Source: Bacillus sp. Xin1
GTDB taxonomy: Bacteria > Bacillota > Bacilli > Bacillales > Bacillaceae_G
Direction: 5' to 3'
NCBI RefSeq assembly: GCF_013314535.1
Contig: NZ_JABUAE010000014.1
Coordinates: 1-64,000 of the forward strand
Length of the DNA: 64,000 nucleotides
The notes beneath the pieces were generated by a model. The model made no database searches and had not been told where the DNA came from. It worked only from the letters and a program-made list of their open reading frames with translations. Below, in pieces: positions 43,861 to 52,605 of the stretch. Every line of letters begins with the position of its first letter. Within the stretch, counting starts at the first letter, position 1. Position numbers and translations under genes: made by a program.

Positions 43861-44070
43861 GTTTACTAGTGCTACAAATTAGGATTCTATGATAATTCTA
43901 AAAGGAAGTTAGCTGTTTTCTGCTAGGTTCTGAAGCGTGTAATATTAAAAATAAGTAAGTTTTTTGAAAAAGGAATTACATTGTCGAAAAAGATAGGGGA
44001 AGAATATTTGTAAAGGTTTAAAGGTACCCCTTATAATGAAGAGAAAAAAGAGAAGAGGAGAAAAGGGAAG

Positions 44071-45012
44071 ATGGAGAGTCAAAAAGCACTGCAAAAGAAA
44101 GGGATTTTATATGCGGCTGGTGCTTATATGATGTGGGGCGTTCTCCCTATTTATTGGAAGTGGGTTGAAGAGGTTCCTGCAGAAGAAATATTAGCACATC
44201 GCATTGTTTGGGCTTTTGTTTTTATGTTGTTTATTTTAGGGATATCAAAGCGGTTTGGGCAATTTGTGGGAGAACTGTTGAGTCTTTTTAAACGTCCTAA
44301 ATTATTCATCTCATTAACAATTGCTTCTATTTTAATTAGCGGAAACTGGTTCGTGTACATATGGGCTGTGAATCACAATCATATTATCGAAGCCAGTCTA
44401 GGATATTATATTAATCCACTTGTGAGCATTTTACTTGGGACAATTGTATTAAAAGAGAAGTTGAATTTTTGGCAGTATGTTGCGGTAGGGTTAGCTGGAA
44501 TTGGCGTTATCATTTTAACATTCCGATATGGAACGATTCCATGGATTGCGCTGTCACTTGCATTGACGTTTGCATTGTACGGACTGACGAAAAAATTATT
44601 AAACTATGATGCAATGATTGGTCTTACGATGGAAACAATGATTGTAACGCCGCTTGCGGTTATTTACTTGTTTATGAGTGGTGAGCATGGATTTGGCTCA
44701 TTTGGATCGATTTCGCCTGTTTCAACTTTACTTTTAATGGGAGCAGGTATTGTTACTGCTGTGCCGCTCTTTTATTTTGCAAAAGGAGCGCAATTGATTC
44801 CTTTATATATGATTGGTTTTTTACAATACATTTCGCCGACCATTAACCTTATTTTAGGTGTGTGTATTTTTCATGAACATTTTACATCAGCTCATATGGT
44901 TGCATTTTTCTTTATTTGGGTTGCTTTATTTGTGTTTTCAATGGCAAAAACAAAGTTTTTACTACGGAAGCAGCCGAAGTTTTTGAAAAATAAATCAGCA
45001 AAAGTATCCTAA
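44071..45012 (+). CDS. rarD: RarD-type EamA transporter
   Basis: A 313-residue transporter with about ten membrane spans in the RarD subfamily of EamA permeases. The N-terminus KGILYAAGAYMMWGVLPIYWKW and the block SGNWFVYIWAVNHNHIIEASLGYYINPL are RarD hallmarks. The E. coli name derives from chloramphenicol sensitivity, but the natural substrate is not established. ATG follows GAGGAGAAAAGGG. It is monocistronic with a clear terminator. Confidence 0.92.
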   Translation: MESQKALQKKGILYAAGAYMMWGVLPIYWKWVEEVPAEEILAHRIVWAFVFMLFILGISKRFGQFVGELLSLFKRPKLFISLTIASILISGNWFVYIWAVNHNHIIEASLGYYINPLVSILLGTIVLKEKLNFWQYVAVGLAGIGVIILTFRYGTIPWIALSLALTFALYGLTKKLLNYDAMIGLTMETMIVTPLAVIYLFMSGEHGFGSFGSISPVSTLLLMGAGIVTAVPLFYFAKGAQLIPLYMIGFLQYISPTINLILGVCIFHEHFTSAHMVAFFFIWVALFVFSMAKTKFLLRKQPKFLKNKSAKVS

Positions 45013-45038
45013 AGCGTAGTATTTTCTACGCTTTTTTC
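45011..45038 (+). terminator. Terminator after rarD
   Basis: AAAGCGTAG pairs with CTACGCTTT around TATTTT, then T-run. Confidence 0.88.
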
Positions 45039-45090
45039 TTTATACTTAATAGTATAGAATTTCCATTACAGTAAGTAGGGAGCTGGAAAT

Positions 45091-45516
45091 ATGGAAACCA
45101 TTTTACATAATGAACCACTTATGGCAGCTGTAATTGCTTGGTTTTTGGCGCAACTAATGAAAGTCATTTTTAAATTAGTAAAGATGAGAGAATTTGATTT
45201 TGCTCAGTTTTTCGCTTCTGGTGGCATGCCGAGCTCTCATTCTTCAACGGTTACAGCGTTAGCAACAGGTGTTGGAATGGTAGAAGGAATCACGAGTGCA
45301 GTGTTTGCTATAGCGGCTATTTTTGCCATTATCGTCATGTATGATGCTTCAGGAGTGAGACTTGCGGTAAGTAAACAGGCAAAGATTTTAAATGACTTTT
45401 TTCATGGTAGACAAACAGAGTATAAGAAATTAAATGAGCTTGTCGGACATACACCGTATCAGGTTGTTGTCGGAGCTATTTTAGGAATTGTTGTTGGAAT
45501 TGGATATTGTTTGTGA
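45091..45516 (+). CDS. yuiD: Divergent PAP2-family membrane protein (YuiD-like)
   Basis: A 141-residue membrane protein of the divergent PAP2 (DUF212) family, distantly related to acid phosphatase/lipid phosphatases. The conserved GGMPSSHSSTVTALATGVG (about 47-65) and DASGVRLAVSKQAKILN (about 90-106) are present, with the short final span. The reaction is not established. In this window it precedes the squalene-hopene cyclase gene on the same strand, but a hairpin separates them. Confidence 0.92.
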   Translation: METILHNEPLMAAVIAWFLAQLMKVIFKLVKMREFDFAQFFASGGMPSSHSSTVTALATGVGMVEGITSAVFAIAAIFAIIVMYDASGVRLAVSKQAKILNDFFHGRQTEYKKLNELVGHTPYQVVVGAILGIVVGIGYCL

Positions 45517-45548
45517 GCAGAATGTGTATTTACATATTCTGCTTATAT
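45514..45548 (+). terminator. Terminator-like hairpin after yuiD
   Basis: AGCAGAATGTGTA pairs with TACATATTCTGCT (one mismatch), followed by a T-rich stretch. Confidence 0.65.
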
Positions 45549-45616
45549 TTGTTTTATACATAATTACGTGCGAAGTGGAATATCGTATACGGATTTAGAA
45601 AGGGTGGGTGAAAAGG

Positions 45617-47476
45617 GTGTTATTACATGAAAAAGTACGTGAGGAAGTTAAGAGGAAACTTACTGCACTGCAAACGATGCAGCATCAAGATGGCGCATGG
45701 CGATTTTGTTTTGAAGGTTCACCATTAACAGATTGTCATATGATTTTTTTGCTTAAATTATTAGGTCAAGAGCAAGAAATAGAGCCGTTTGTTGCAAGAC
45801 TAGTAGCTCTTCAAACAGATGAAGGAACTTGGAAGCTCTATGAAGATGAGCATGTTGGTAATTTATCGACGACCATTGAGGCATATGCGGCTTTACTTGC
45901 TTCTAAAATGTATACGAAAGAAGATATAATTATGAAACGTGCAGAAGCGTTTATTCGGAAGCAGGGTGGGGTTACAAAGGCCCACTTTATGACGAAGTTT
46001 TTATTAGCGCTTCATGGAGGATATGAATACCCTTCCTTATTCCACTTTCCAACGCCTATTTTATTTTTACCTGAAGATTCCCCACTTAGTATATTTGAGC
46101 TAAGTAGTTCCGCGCGTATTCACCTCATCCCGATGATGATTTGTATGAATAAACGATTTACTGTGTCTAAAAAAATTCTTCCTAATCTAGATTACATTTC
46201 AGGAGAGAGTAAAAAGCAGTGGTTCCGTGAAGAACGTTCACCATTGTTTCAAACGCTACTTGGAGATGTAAAGAAGTTTTTATCATACCCCTTATCTTTG
46301 CATCATAAAGGGGACAGGGAAGCAGAGCGTTTTATGATTGAGCGGATTGATACAAATGGAACATTATATAGTTATGCGAGTGCTACATTTTACATGATTT
46401 ATGCATTGCTCGCACTGGGACACTCCATTCAGTCACCGCTTATTTCAAATGCAGTATTAGGATTGAAAACTTATATATGGAATATGGATAAGAGAACCCA
46501 TCTTCAAAATTCACCATCTACAGTGTGGGATACAGCTTTACTAAGCTATTCGTTGCAAGAAGCGCATGTACCACATGATAACCAAATGATTCAAAAAGCA
46601 ACAGGTTATTTACTACAAAAACAACATAAAGAGAAAAGAGACTGGAGTGTGCATGCCCCATTACTTGATGCTGGAGGTTGGGGATTTTCAGATGTTAATA
46701 CGACAATTCCTGATATTGATGATACGACAGCTGCACTTAGAGCGTTAGCGCGAAACCGAAAAGAAAATCAAAGGATAGAAAAAGCTTGGAAGACAGGAAT
46801 TGAATGGGTCAAGGGATTACAAAATATTGATGGGGGCTGGGCAGCTTTTGAAAGAGGTGTAACAAGTAAAGTTTTAACACATTTACCTCTTGATAACTCA
46901 GGGGATATGATTACGGATCCGTCTACGTCAGACATTACAGGTAGAGTGTTGGAGTTTTTTGGAACATACGCTCCAAACGAGTTACAAGGTAACCCAAAAG
47001 ATCGAGCGATTCGTTGGTTAATTCAAACGCAGGAGAAGAATGGATCCTGGTATGGGAAATGGGGAGTGTGTTACATATATGGTACTTGGGCAGCCCTCAC
47101 AGGTTTACGTGCTGTAGGTGTTCCATCTAATCATACGGCTTTACAAAAAGCAGCTACCTGGTTAGAGAGTATTCAACATAGCGATGGAGGGTGGGGCGAG
47201 TCTTGCAGGAGTAGTATAGAAAAGAAGTTTATTGCGTTACCTTTTAGTACACCATCACAAACGGCATGGGCACTCGATGCACTGATTGCTTTTTATGATA
47301 CGGAAACACCTGTCATTCGAAATGGGATTTCTTATTTACTCGCACATCTAACTCAGAATCAAGATTATCCTACAGGCATAGGGCTATCAGATGGGTTTTA
47401 TATTCACTACCATAGCTACTATCATATATTTCCACTCCTTACTTTTGCGCATTATATCAAAAAATATAGGAAATAA
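45617..47476 (+). CDS. shc: Squalene-hopene cyclase family terpene cyclase
   Basis: A 619-residue triterpene cyclase that folds squalene or a related isoprenoid into hopanoid- or sporulene-type products at the membrane. The protonating motif DIDDTT (D366, D368, D369) is intact, and several QW repeats are visible (for example QNIDGGWAAF, QEKNGSWYGKW, QHSDGGWGES). The start is GTG 45617, with AAAGGGTGG nine bases upstream, giving an MLLHEKVREEV start; GTG at 45608 lies within that RBS. In B. subtilis the homologue SqhC makes sporulenes; the product here could be either. Confidence 0.93.
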   Translation: MLLHEKVREEVKRKLTALQTMQHQDGAWRFCFEGSPLTDCHMIFLLKLLGQEQEIEPFVARLVALQTDEGTWKLYEDEHVGNLSTTIEAYAALLASKMYTKEDIIMKRAEAFIRKQGGVTKAHFMTKFLLALHGGYEYPSLFHFPTPILFLPEDSPLSIFELSSSARIHLIPMMICMNKRFTVSKKILPNLDYISGESKKQWFREERSPLFQTLLGDVKKFLSYPLSLHHKGDREAERFMIERIDTNGTLYSYASATFYMIYALLALGHSIQSPLISNAVLGLKTYIWNMDKRTHLQNSPSTVWDTALLSYSLQEAHVPHDNQMIQKATGYLLQKQHKEKRDWSVHAPLLDAGGWGFSDVNTTIPDIDDTTAALRALARNRKENQRIEKAWKTGIEWVKGLQNIDGGWAAFERGVTSKVLTHLPLDNSGDMITDPSTSDITGRVLEFFGTYAPNELQGNPKDRAIRWLIQTQEKNGSWYGKWGVCYIYGTWAALTGLRAVGVPSNHTALQKAATWLESIQHSDGGWGESCRSSIEKKFIALPFSTPSQTAWALDALIAFYDTETPVIRNGISYLLAHLTQNQDYPTGIGLSDGFYIHYHSYYHIFPLLTFAHYIKKYRK

Positions 47477-47500
47477 ACCGAGAGATTCTCTCGGTTTATT
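47475..47500 (+). terminator. Terminator after shc
   Basis: AAACCGAGAG pairs with CTCTCGGTTT around ATT. Confidence 0.85.
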
Positions 47501-47559
47501 TCATTTTTAATGGGTAGTAGTAGGTCCCAAGTAAAAAAGGATAAGGGCGAGATAGTCCC

Positions 47560-47709
47560 TTATTTTTGTTTAGACTGGCGTTTTTGACGTGCATCGGCGG
47601 CGTCAGCACGTGCGTTTGCTTCTAAGTCATCGTGATCAGCGAGTTCACGAGAAAACTCTACATCGATGCCATCAGAAATTTTGTTTCGTCCTGGGTTCTT
47701 TTTATTCAT
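47560..47709 (-). CDS. YfhD-like small hydrophilic protein
   Basis: A 49-residue, highly charged protein: MNKKNPGRNKISDG, then DVEFSRELADHDDLEANARADAADARQ. This resembles the YfhD family of Bacillus, small hydrophilic proteins found in spore-forming species, with the DGxDVEFSxELAD core. The start is ATG 47709 behind AAGGAG; upstream in-frame codons are noncoding-like. The function is unknown. Confidence 0.72.
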   Translation of the reverse strand: MNKKNPGRNKISDGIDVEFSRELADHDDLEANARADAADARQKRQSKQK

Positions 47710-47841
47710 TCGACACAATCTCCTTGTGTTTATACTGTATTGCAAGCTTAGTTTGACACAAATAGACTTTTTTATACAAAAAGGATTTGGAAAGCATAAA
47801 GCCGAAATATACAGTATAAGTAATAGAAGTGGGGGAGAGTA

Positions 47842-48582
47842 ATGGACTTTTTACATGGGAAAACAGCTGTTATAACAGGAGCTGCACAAGGAATAGGGAA
47901 GGAAATTGCTTGTACTTTTGCAAAATTAGGTGCAAAGGTGTTAATCAGTGATGTCAATGAGGAGAAGTTAAAAGAAACAGCAAGAGAGTTTTTAGACCAA
48001 GGATATGAAGTAAGTGTATATGCATGTGATGTGAGTAATCAAAACGAAGCAAAATCATTAATTGAATATGCGGTTCAAACATTCGGTGGGATACATATTT
48101 TAGTGAATAATGCTGGGATTACAAGAGATGCGATGTTACATAAAATGGAGAAATCGGCTTGGGAGCAAGTCATGCAAGTGAATTTAACAGGTGTGTTTTA
48201 TTGTATGCAACCGGCACTTCTTTATATGAGGCAGCAACAATTTGGACGTATTATCAATATCTCTTCGATTAGTAGGGAAGGGAATATTGGGCAAGCGAAT
48301 TATGCTGCAACGAAAGCAGGTGTTATTGGATTAACAAAAACAGCAGCAAAAGAAGTAGGTGGATTTGGTATTACTTGTAATGCCATTTGTCCAGGGTTTA
48401 TGGATACAGATATGACAAAAACAATACCAGATAAAGTGAAAGAGAAGATGGTTGGTGCAATTCCAGTTGGGAGAATTGGAACGCCGCAAGATATCGCAAA
48501 TGCAGCAGCCTTTTTCGCTTCAGAGTATGCTTCATATATTACAGGTGAGGTATTAAATGTGAGTGGTGGTTTACAAGTGTAA
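47842..48582 (+). CDS. 3-oxoacyl-ACP reductase-like short-chain dehydrogenase (FabG-like)
   Basis: A 246-residue SDR enzyme. The NADP-binding TGAAQGIGKEIA (about 10-21), NNAG (about 88-91), catalytic Ser in ISSISREG, Y154 and K158 in YAATKAG are all present. Length and C-terminus (YITGEVLNVSGGL) match FabG, which reduces 3-oxoacyl-ACP in fatty acid synthesis. It is not in a fab operon, so it may act on another 3-oxo substrate such as polyhydroxyalkanoate precursors. It is the last host gene before the acquired island. Confidence 0.9.
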   Translation: MDFLHGKTAVITGAAQGIGKEIACTFAKLGAKVLISDVNEEKLKETAREFLDQGYEVSVYACDVSNQNEAKSLIEYAVQTFGGIHILVNNAGITRDAMLHKMEKSAWEQVMQVNLTGVFYCMQPALLYMRQQQFGRIINISSISREGNIGQANYAATKAGVIGLTKTAAKEVGGFGITCNAICPGFMDTDMTKTIPDKVKEKMVGAIPVGRIGTPQDIANAAAFFASEYASYITGEVLNVSGGLQV

Positions 48583-48658
48583 GAGATAGTTCTATATTTT
48601 TAAATACGTTATGGAATAAAATGTTTGAATTCTCTAAAAAATCAATTACATAATAAGT

Positions 48659-48750
48659 AGAGCCTGACCAACTTTTTTTATTTAGAATCAAGTGATGTGC
48701 GTTTGGTATATGTATACCAAGAATAATTATATAATGTGCAACATTATATA
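48659..48750. repeat. Left boundary repeat of acquired island
   Basis: AGAGCCTGACC at 48659-48669 is the reverse complement of GGTCAGGCTCT at 53622-53632. About 70 bases inward a 23-bp palindrome (arms TATATAATGT and ACATTATATA around GCA, 48728-48750) is repeated exactly at 53541-53563. Several intervening blocks (ACT, AGTGA) also align between the two ends. Confidence 0.65.
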
Positions 48751-48763
48751 GATAAAAAGAAGA

Positions 48764-48804
48764 GGGTAGAACAAACAGAGAAATTCTGCTTGTTCTATCC
48801 TTTT
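48764..48804 (+). terminator. Terminator inside the left boundary
   Basis: GGGTAGAACAAACAGA pairs with TCTGCTTGTTCTATCC (G-U and one mismatch), then TTTT. It may terminate the FabG-like gene or protect the island. Confidence 0.75.
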
Positions 48805-49258
48805 GTTGTACTACAAATGACTTCATTTACTACTACAATGTAATTGCTTTTTGTGTATAGAGATAATAATGATGTTTCATTTTGATGCTTGAAATAGAAT
48901 AATCCTCAGTTAATTTACTGAAGTTCCCGTGAACCCAAAAAGAAAAACGTCCCCACATCTTGCATAAACATTTACTTTTCTGCTGAGATTATTAAGGACA
49001 TAGGTCTACGAAGTTCTTCTTTCATTTCGGAAATACTCTTTAGCATTTCTTCGGAAGGAATTGATCACTGGAAGTAGGAGAAAACCTCATCTTTTTCATA
49101 CCAAAGAAATCGGGAGCCTACATGTATAGCTACTGGATGGGAATGATTCACGGTGTAATCATTGTGAAAGAAGCATAGGAGGAAGTAAAAGCTCCTATAA
49201 AGAAACTCGGCTGTATCCAATGGGGATAGCTGGTTTTAAAAATATTTAGAAAATCCAG
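48805..49258. other. Gene-free left part of the island, possible gene remnants
   Basis: No intact gene. On the minus strand about 48962-49050 reads SEEMLKSISEMKEELRRP then MSLIISAEK and a stop, which looks like the degraded end of a protein I cannot name. On the plus strand a frame at about 49122 encodes 18 residues (MYSYWMGMIHGVIIVKEA) behind GGGAG. Neither is long enough to call. Confidence 0.4.
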
Positions 49259-49388
49259 TTGACAGTCTATCTACTACGTGTTACGATGCACCTGTAGTAT
49301 GCCACACTGGATACTGGTATCACTGAATAGTGAGGTTGTAAAAATATTTTAAGAAAAATATTTGACACCTTCTACTCGGTGTTATAAT
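49259..49388 (+). promoter_or_regulatory. Two tandem promoters before padR gene
   Basis: P1: TTGACA (49259), 17 bases, TACGAT. P2: TTGACA (49362), 15 bases, TATAAT. The two stretches are similar and each is followed by ACTGAATAG (49322, 49407), suggesting a local duplication. Repeated ACTGAATAG-type motifs are candidate regulator sites. Confidence 0.6.
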
Positions 49389-49406
49389 ATACATGTAATA
49401 AGTAAT

Positions 49407-49440
49407 ACTGAATAGCGTTATTTCCTAAAAGCTATTCAGT
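49407..49440. promoter_or_regulatory. Inverted repeat, candidate PadR-type operator or leader hairpin
   Basis: A perfect 10-bp inverted repeat, ACTGAATAGC and GCTATTCAGT, separated by 14 bases. Related motifs occur at 49322, 49467 and 50304, that is before both padR and the ABC genes. Confidence 0.5.
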
Positions 49441-49514
49441 AAAAATTCCCCTCGGTACTCTGTTATACTGAATATAAGTCAGACAAAATAGAGGAGGTAA
49501 AGGAGGATCTGAAC

Positions 49515-49835
49515 ATGGAAAATTTAACTGAAATGCTGAAAGGTTCGCTGGAAGGCTGCGTGCTGGAAATCATCAGCCGCCATGAAACCTATGGCTACGA
49601 GATTACCCGCCGCCTGAACGAGCTTGGGTTTACCGAAGTCGTGGAAGGGACGGTATATACCATCCTCGTACGATTAGAAAAGAAAAAACTTGTGAATATA
49701 GAAAAGAAACCGTCAGATATGGGGCCGCCCCGCAAGTTTTACTCACTTAATGAAGCTGGCCGCCAGGAACTTGAATTGTTTTGGGAAAAATGGGATTTTG
49801 TATCATCAAAAATTAACGTCTTAAAGTCAATCTAG
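49515..49835 (+). CDS. PadR-family transcriptional regulator
   Basis: A 106-residue winged-helix regulator. The N-terminal PadR domain (about 7-85) has LEGCVLEIISRHETYGYEITRRL and the wing RKFYSLNEAGRQEL; the C-terminal dimer helix is short, as in subfamily 2. PadR proteins commonly repress an adjacent drug exporter. GC content and codon choice (CTG, GGC, CGC) are unlike the host genes around it, as in the next four genes, so the cassette was acquired. ATG follows AGGAGGATCT. Confidence 0.93.
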   Translation: MENLTEMLKGSLEGCVLEIISRHETYGYEITRRLNELGFTEVVEGTVYTILVRLEKKKLVNIEKKPSDMGPPRKFYSLNEAGRQELELFWEKWDFVSSKINVLKSI

Positions 49836-49906
49836 CTTCATAAGATATTCTGTCCGATATTTTTAGAGTGTCTTGTTCAGCTTTATAAAAAAGGAGGAAA
49901 AATGAT

Positions 49907-50248
49907 ATGATGGAAATGTTCAAAAAAATGATTGGTGATAAAAAAGAGTACAAAATGATGATGGCACGGGTTGGAGCCCTGCCAGAGGACTACCAGTTTG
50001 TATTCAAGAAAATTCAAAACTACATGTGGAATTTCTCAGCGGGCAACGGGATGGATATGCTGCACATACAGTATGAATTAATCGAGTTGTTCGAAGCCGG
50101 TGCAGCGGAAGGTAGACAAGTGCTGGAAATCACTGGGGACGACGTAGCGTCCTTTGCTGACGAACTAGTAGCAAACGCTAAAACCTATGTCGCCAAGTAT
50201 CGTGAAGATTTGAATCAGAGTATCATGAAGCGATTGAGAAAAAAATAA
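49907..50248 (+). CDS. DUF1048 family protein
   Basis: A 113-residue helical protein of the DUF1048 family, often encoded between a PadR regulator and an ABC exporter in Firmicutes, as here. Visible: FKKMIGDKKEYKMMMARVGALPEDY at the N-terminus and DDVASFADELVANAKTY toward the C-terminus. The function is unknown; it may modulate the PadR protein or exporter. RBS GGAGG is nine bases before the ATG. A second Met codon follows the first. Confidence 0.85.
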   Translation: MMEMFKKMIGDKKEYKMMMARVGALPEDYQFVFKKIQNYMWNFSAGNGMDMLHIQYELIELFEAGAAEGRQVLEITGDDVASFADELVANAKTYVAKYREDLNQSIMKRLRKK

Positions 50249-50419
50249 ATTCAATAGATAATACCGACTGATTAGCTGGTTACAAATGTGAATTGCCGCC
50301 TTCGCTATTCAGTTATATTTTTAACCTGGTAATAAGTAATACAGATTATCTGTAAGACTAAATAGAGGGGTATAGGCAATCTAGCTCCGCAAAGCGCTTT
50401 TTATAAGGAGGAAAAAAGT

Positions 50420-51181
50420 ATGAGCAATGCAGCGATTTCTGTAATAGGGTTAAAAAAATCCTTTAAAGACAAGGAAGTCTTAAAGGGGTTGGATTTTGAG
50501 GTGCAGCGTGGCGAAATTTTCGCACTGCTGGGCTCAAATGGAGCAGGCAAGACAACGACGGTCAACATCCTCTCGACGCTGATGAAGCCCGATGGTGGCG
50601 AAGTAGGTATTTGCGGCTTTGACGTCCAGCGTCAACCGGATCATGTTCGCCAGAGCATCAGCTTGACAGGGCAGTTCGCAGCTTTAGAAGGCATGCTCAC
50701 TGGACGAGAAAACTTGATGATGATCGCCAAGTTGCGGGGAGTTTCCAATCCCGTTCAAGTCGCCGACAATCTGCTTGCAAGGTTCAGCCTGACTGATGGG
50801 GCCAACCGCCGAGCAGACCAGTATTCCGGCGGGATGAAGCGCCGGCTTGATATCGCCATGAGCCTGATCGGGACGCCAACAGTCATTTTTCTCGACGAAC
50901 CGACGACAGGACTTGATCCCGAAGCGCGGATTGAAGTCTGGGATACAGTCAAGGAGCTTGCCGGCGGTGGCACGACCATCTTGCTGACGACCCAGTATCT
51001 GGAGGAAGCCGAACAACTGGCGGATCGTATCGCCATCCTGCATAGCGGAAAAATCATCACGACCGGTACCCTTACCGAACTCAAAGAGATGTTCCCGCCA
51101 GCGAAAGTCGAGTACATCGAGAAGCAGCCGACATTGGAGGGAATTTTCCTCGCGATCATTGGCAAAAAGGAGGAGATGTAA
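50420..51181 (+). CDS. ABC transporter ATP-binding protein (DrrA-like)
   Basis: A 253-residue ATPase of the daunorubicin-resistance type. Walker A is GSNGAGKTT (about 37-45), the signature YSGGMKRRLD (about 137-146), Walker B TVIFLDEPTTGLDP (about 156-169), and the switch region TTQYLEEAEQLADRI. It is truncated compared with full DrrA (about 310-330 residues) because it lacks most of the C-terminal regulatory domain. It abuts the permease gene with no gap. Codon use is GC-rich like the rest of the cassette. Likely an antibiotic or toxin exporter. Confidence 0.92.
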   Translation: MSNAAISVIGLKKSFKDKEVLKGLDFEVQRGEIFALLGSNGAGKTTTVNILSTLMKPDGGEVGICGFDVQRQPDHVRQSISLTGQFAALEGMLTGRENLMMIAKLRGVSNPVQVADNLLARFSLTDGANRRADQYSGGMKRRLDIAMSLIGTPTVIFLDEPTTGLDPEARIEVWDTVKELAGGGTTILLTTQYLEEAEQLADRIAILHSGKIITTGTLTELKEMFPPAKVEYIEKQPTLEGIFLAIIGKKEEM

Positions 51182-51931
51182 ATGAAAAGTAAAACAGGGG
51201 TATTACTAGGACGTTTAATGCGCAACATCATGCGCAGCCCGGATACAATTATCACGGTGGCGATTACGCCGATTATGATGATGCTGCTGTTTGTCTACGT
51301 ATTTGGCGGTGCCATAAAGACAGGCACGGACAACTACGTCAATTATTTATTGCCGGGAATCTTGCTGATAACTATCGCATCCGGCGTCGCTTACACTTCA
51401 CTGCGGCTGTTTACGGATGTAAAGAGCGGGCTGATGGCGCGTTTCATTACCATGCCCATCAAGCGCTCGTCGGTATTGTGGGCTCACGTGTTGACCTCGC
51501 TTGTTTCCAATGCGCTTACTGTCGTGGTGGTTATCCTCATCGCCCTCTTGATGGGCTTCCGTTCCAGCGCTGATATCCTAGATTGGCTCGCGGTAGCTGG
51601 GATACTCGGGCTATTTACGTTGGCGCTAACATGGCTGGCGGTCATTCCCGGATTGACAGCAAGGTCTATGGAAGGGGCGACAGCCTACTCGTACCCGCTG
51701 ATTTTCCTACCGTTTATCAGTTCGGCCTTTGTCCCCACCGAAACCATGCCTAAAATTGTCCGTGCGTTCGCTGAGAATCAGCCCGTGACTTCAATAGTGA
51801 ATACAATTCGTGCTCTCTTGTATGAAGGGTCTGTTGGCAACGGTATCTGGATCGCACTTGCCTGGTGCGTCAGCATCATGGTCATTGCTTACTTCTTCGC
51901 CAGTAAAGTATTTAAACGTCAGTTAGGGTAA
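51182..51931 (+). CDS. ABC-2-type permease (DrrB-like)
   Basis: A 249-residue membrane protein with six predicted spans and the ABC-2 signature region NYLLPGILLITIASGVAYTS, then LRLFTDVKSGLMARFITMPI and WLAVIPGLTARSMEGATAYS. It starts directly after the ATPase stop, with GGAGG in the ATPase tail as RBS. Together they would form a homodimeric drug exporter. Codon usage is again GC-rich and foreign. Confidence 0.92.
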   Translation: MKSKTGVLLGRLMRNIMRSPDTIITVAITPIMMMLLFVYVFGGAIKTGTDNYVNYLLPGILLITIASGVAYTSLRLFTDVKSGLMARFITMPIKRSSVLWAHVLTSLVSNALTVVVVILIALLMGFRSSADILDWLAVAGILGLFTLALTWLAVIPGLTARSMEGATAYSYPLIFLPFISSAFVPTETMPKIVRAFAENQPVTSIVNTIRALLYEGSVGNGIWIALAWCVSIMVIAYFFASKVFKRQLG

Positions 51932-51941
51932 GTACACCATT

Positions 51942-52169
51942 ATGAGATTAGTCATATCAATAGTCAGCCACTGCGATGAATGCATTTGCTATCACATGGA
52001 AGACTGCTTAAGTGCAGGGGCAACCATCGATGAAATCATGGAAACCCTCAAAATTTGTGTGATTTGTGGCGGCTTGATCACTTATCCCAATGCGAGGTTT
52101 GCCATGCATGCTTTAGAAGAATTTACAGCGGGTAGTGCTCTTTCGCAGGAGGAGAAATTAAAAGAATAA
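51942..52169 (+). CDS. Truncated carboxymuconolactone decarboxylase-like protein
   Basis: A 75-residue product resembling the core of the CMD/AhpD family: SHCDECICYHMEDCLSAGAT, then EIMETLKICVICGG and HALEEF. The CDEC pair and following His match the active-site arrangement of AhpD-like proteins. Usual members are 100-150 residues and have an N-terminal helix absent here. The RBS is weak. It may be a 5'-truncated gene carried with the exporter or a minimal active form. Confidence 0.65.
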   Translation: MRLVISIVSHCDECICYHMEDCLSAGATIDEIMETLKICVICGGLITYPNARFAMHALEEFTAGSALSQEEKLKE

Positions 52170-52372
52170 AGCCCATATATAATTGACAGTAAAAAAATCG
52201 ACTTTATAAAGTATTTAGAGAACTAGGACGCGTTGTAAGGACCGTCTTTCTCCTAAAATATATTTCAGATATAAAAGGGAACAAATAACAGCTAGTACAA
52301 ATCAAGTTGGGGCATATAAGGGGTAGCGTCAGGAAAATGTGGATTTACAACGTTAAGGAAATCCCAATATAA
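52170..52372. other. Gene-free stretch after the exporter cassette
   Basis: Short frames only; no RBS-supported gene and no recognisable coding remnant. Confidence 0.4.
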
Positions 52373-52414
52373 AAAGCCTAATTTCTCGGGGGTATAAGTG
52401 AGAAATTAGGCTTT
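52373..52414. terminator. Terminator after exporter cassette
   Basis: A perfect 15-bp stem, AAAGCCTAATTTCTC with GAGAAATTAGGCTTT, around GGGGGTATAAGT. The 190 bases from here to the acetyltransferase gene hold nothing recognisable. Confidence 0.85.
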
Positions 52415-52605
52415 AGTTACTTCATTAAAGCACCTGATTGTAGAAAACGTTATTCAAGGAAAACACCCGTTAGTTTAAGTGTAAATCCTGATAAATCTAT
52501 TTAATGCAATATATGACTGTTGTAAAATGACGTTCATCAGTTGAAACGAAAAAAATAAAAAGTATTACATAATTCATTTACTACGTTAAATCTTTGGTAA
52601 AAACT

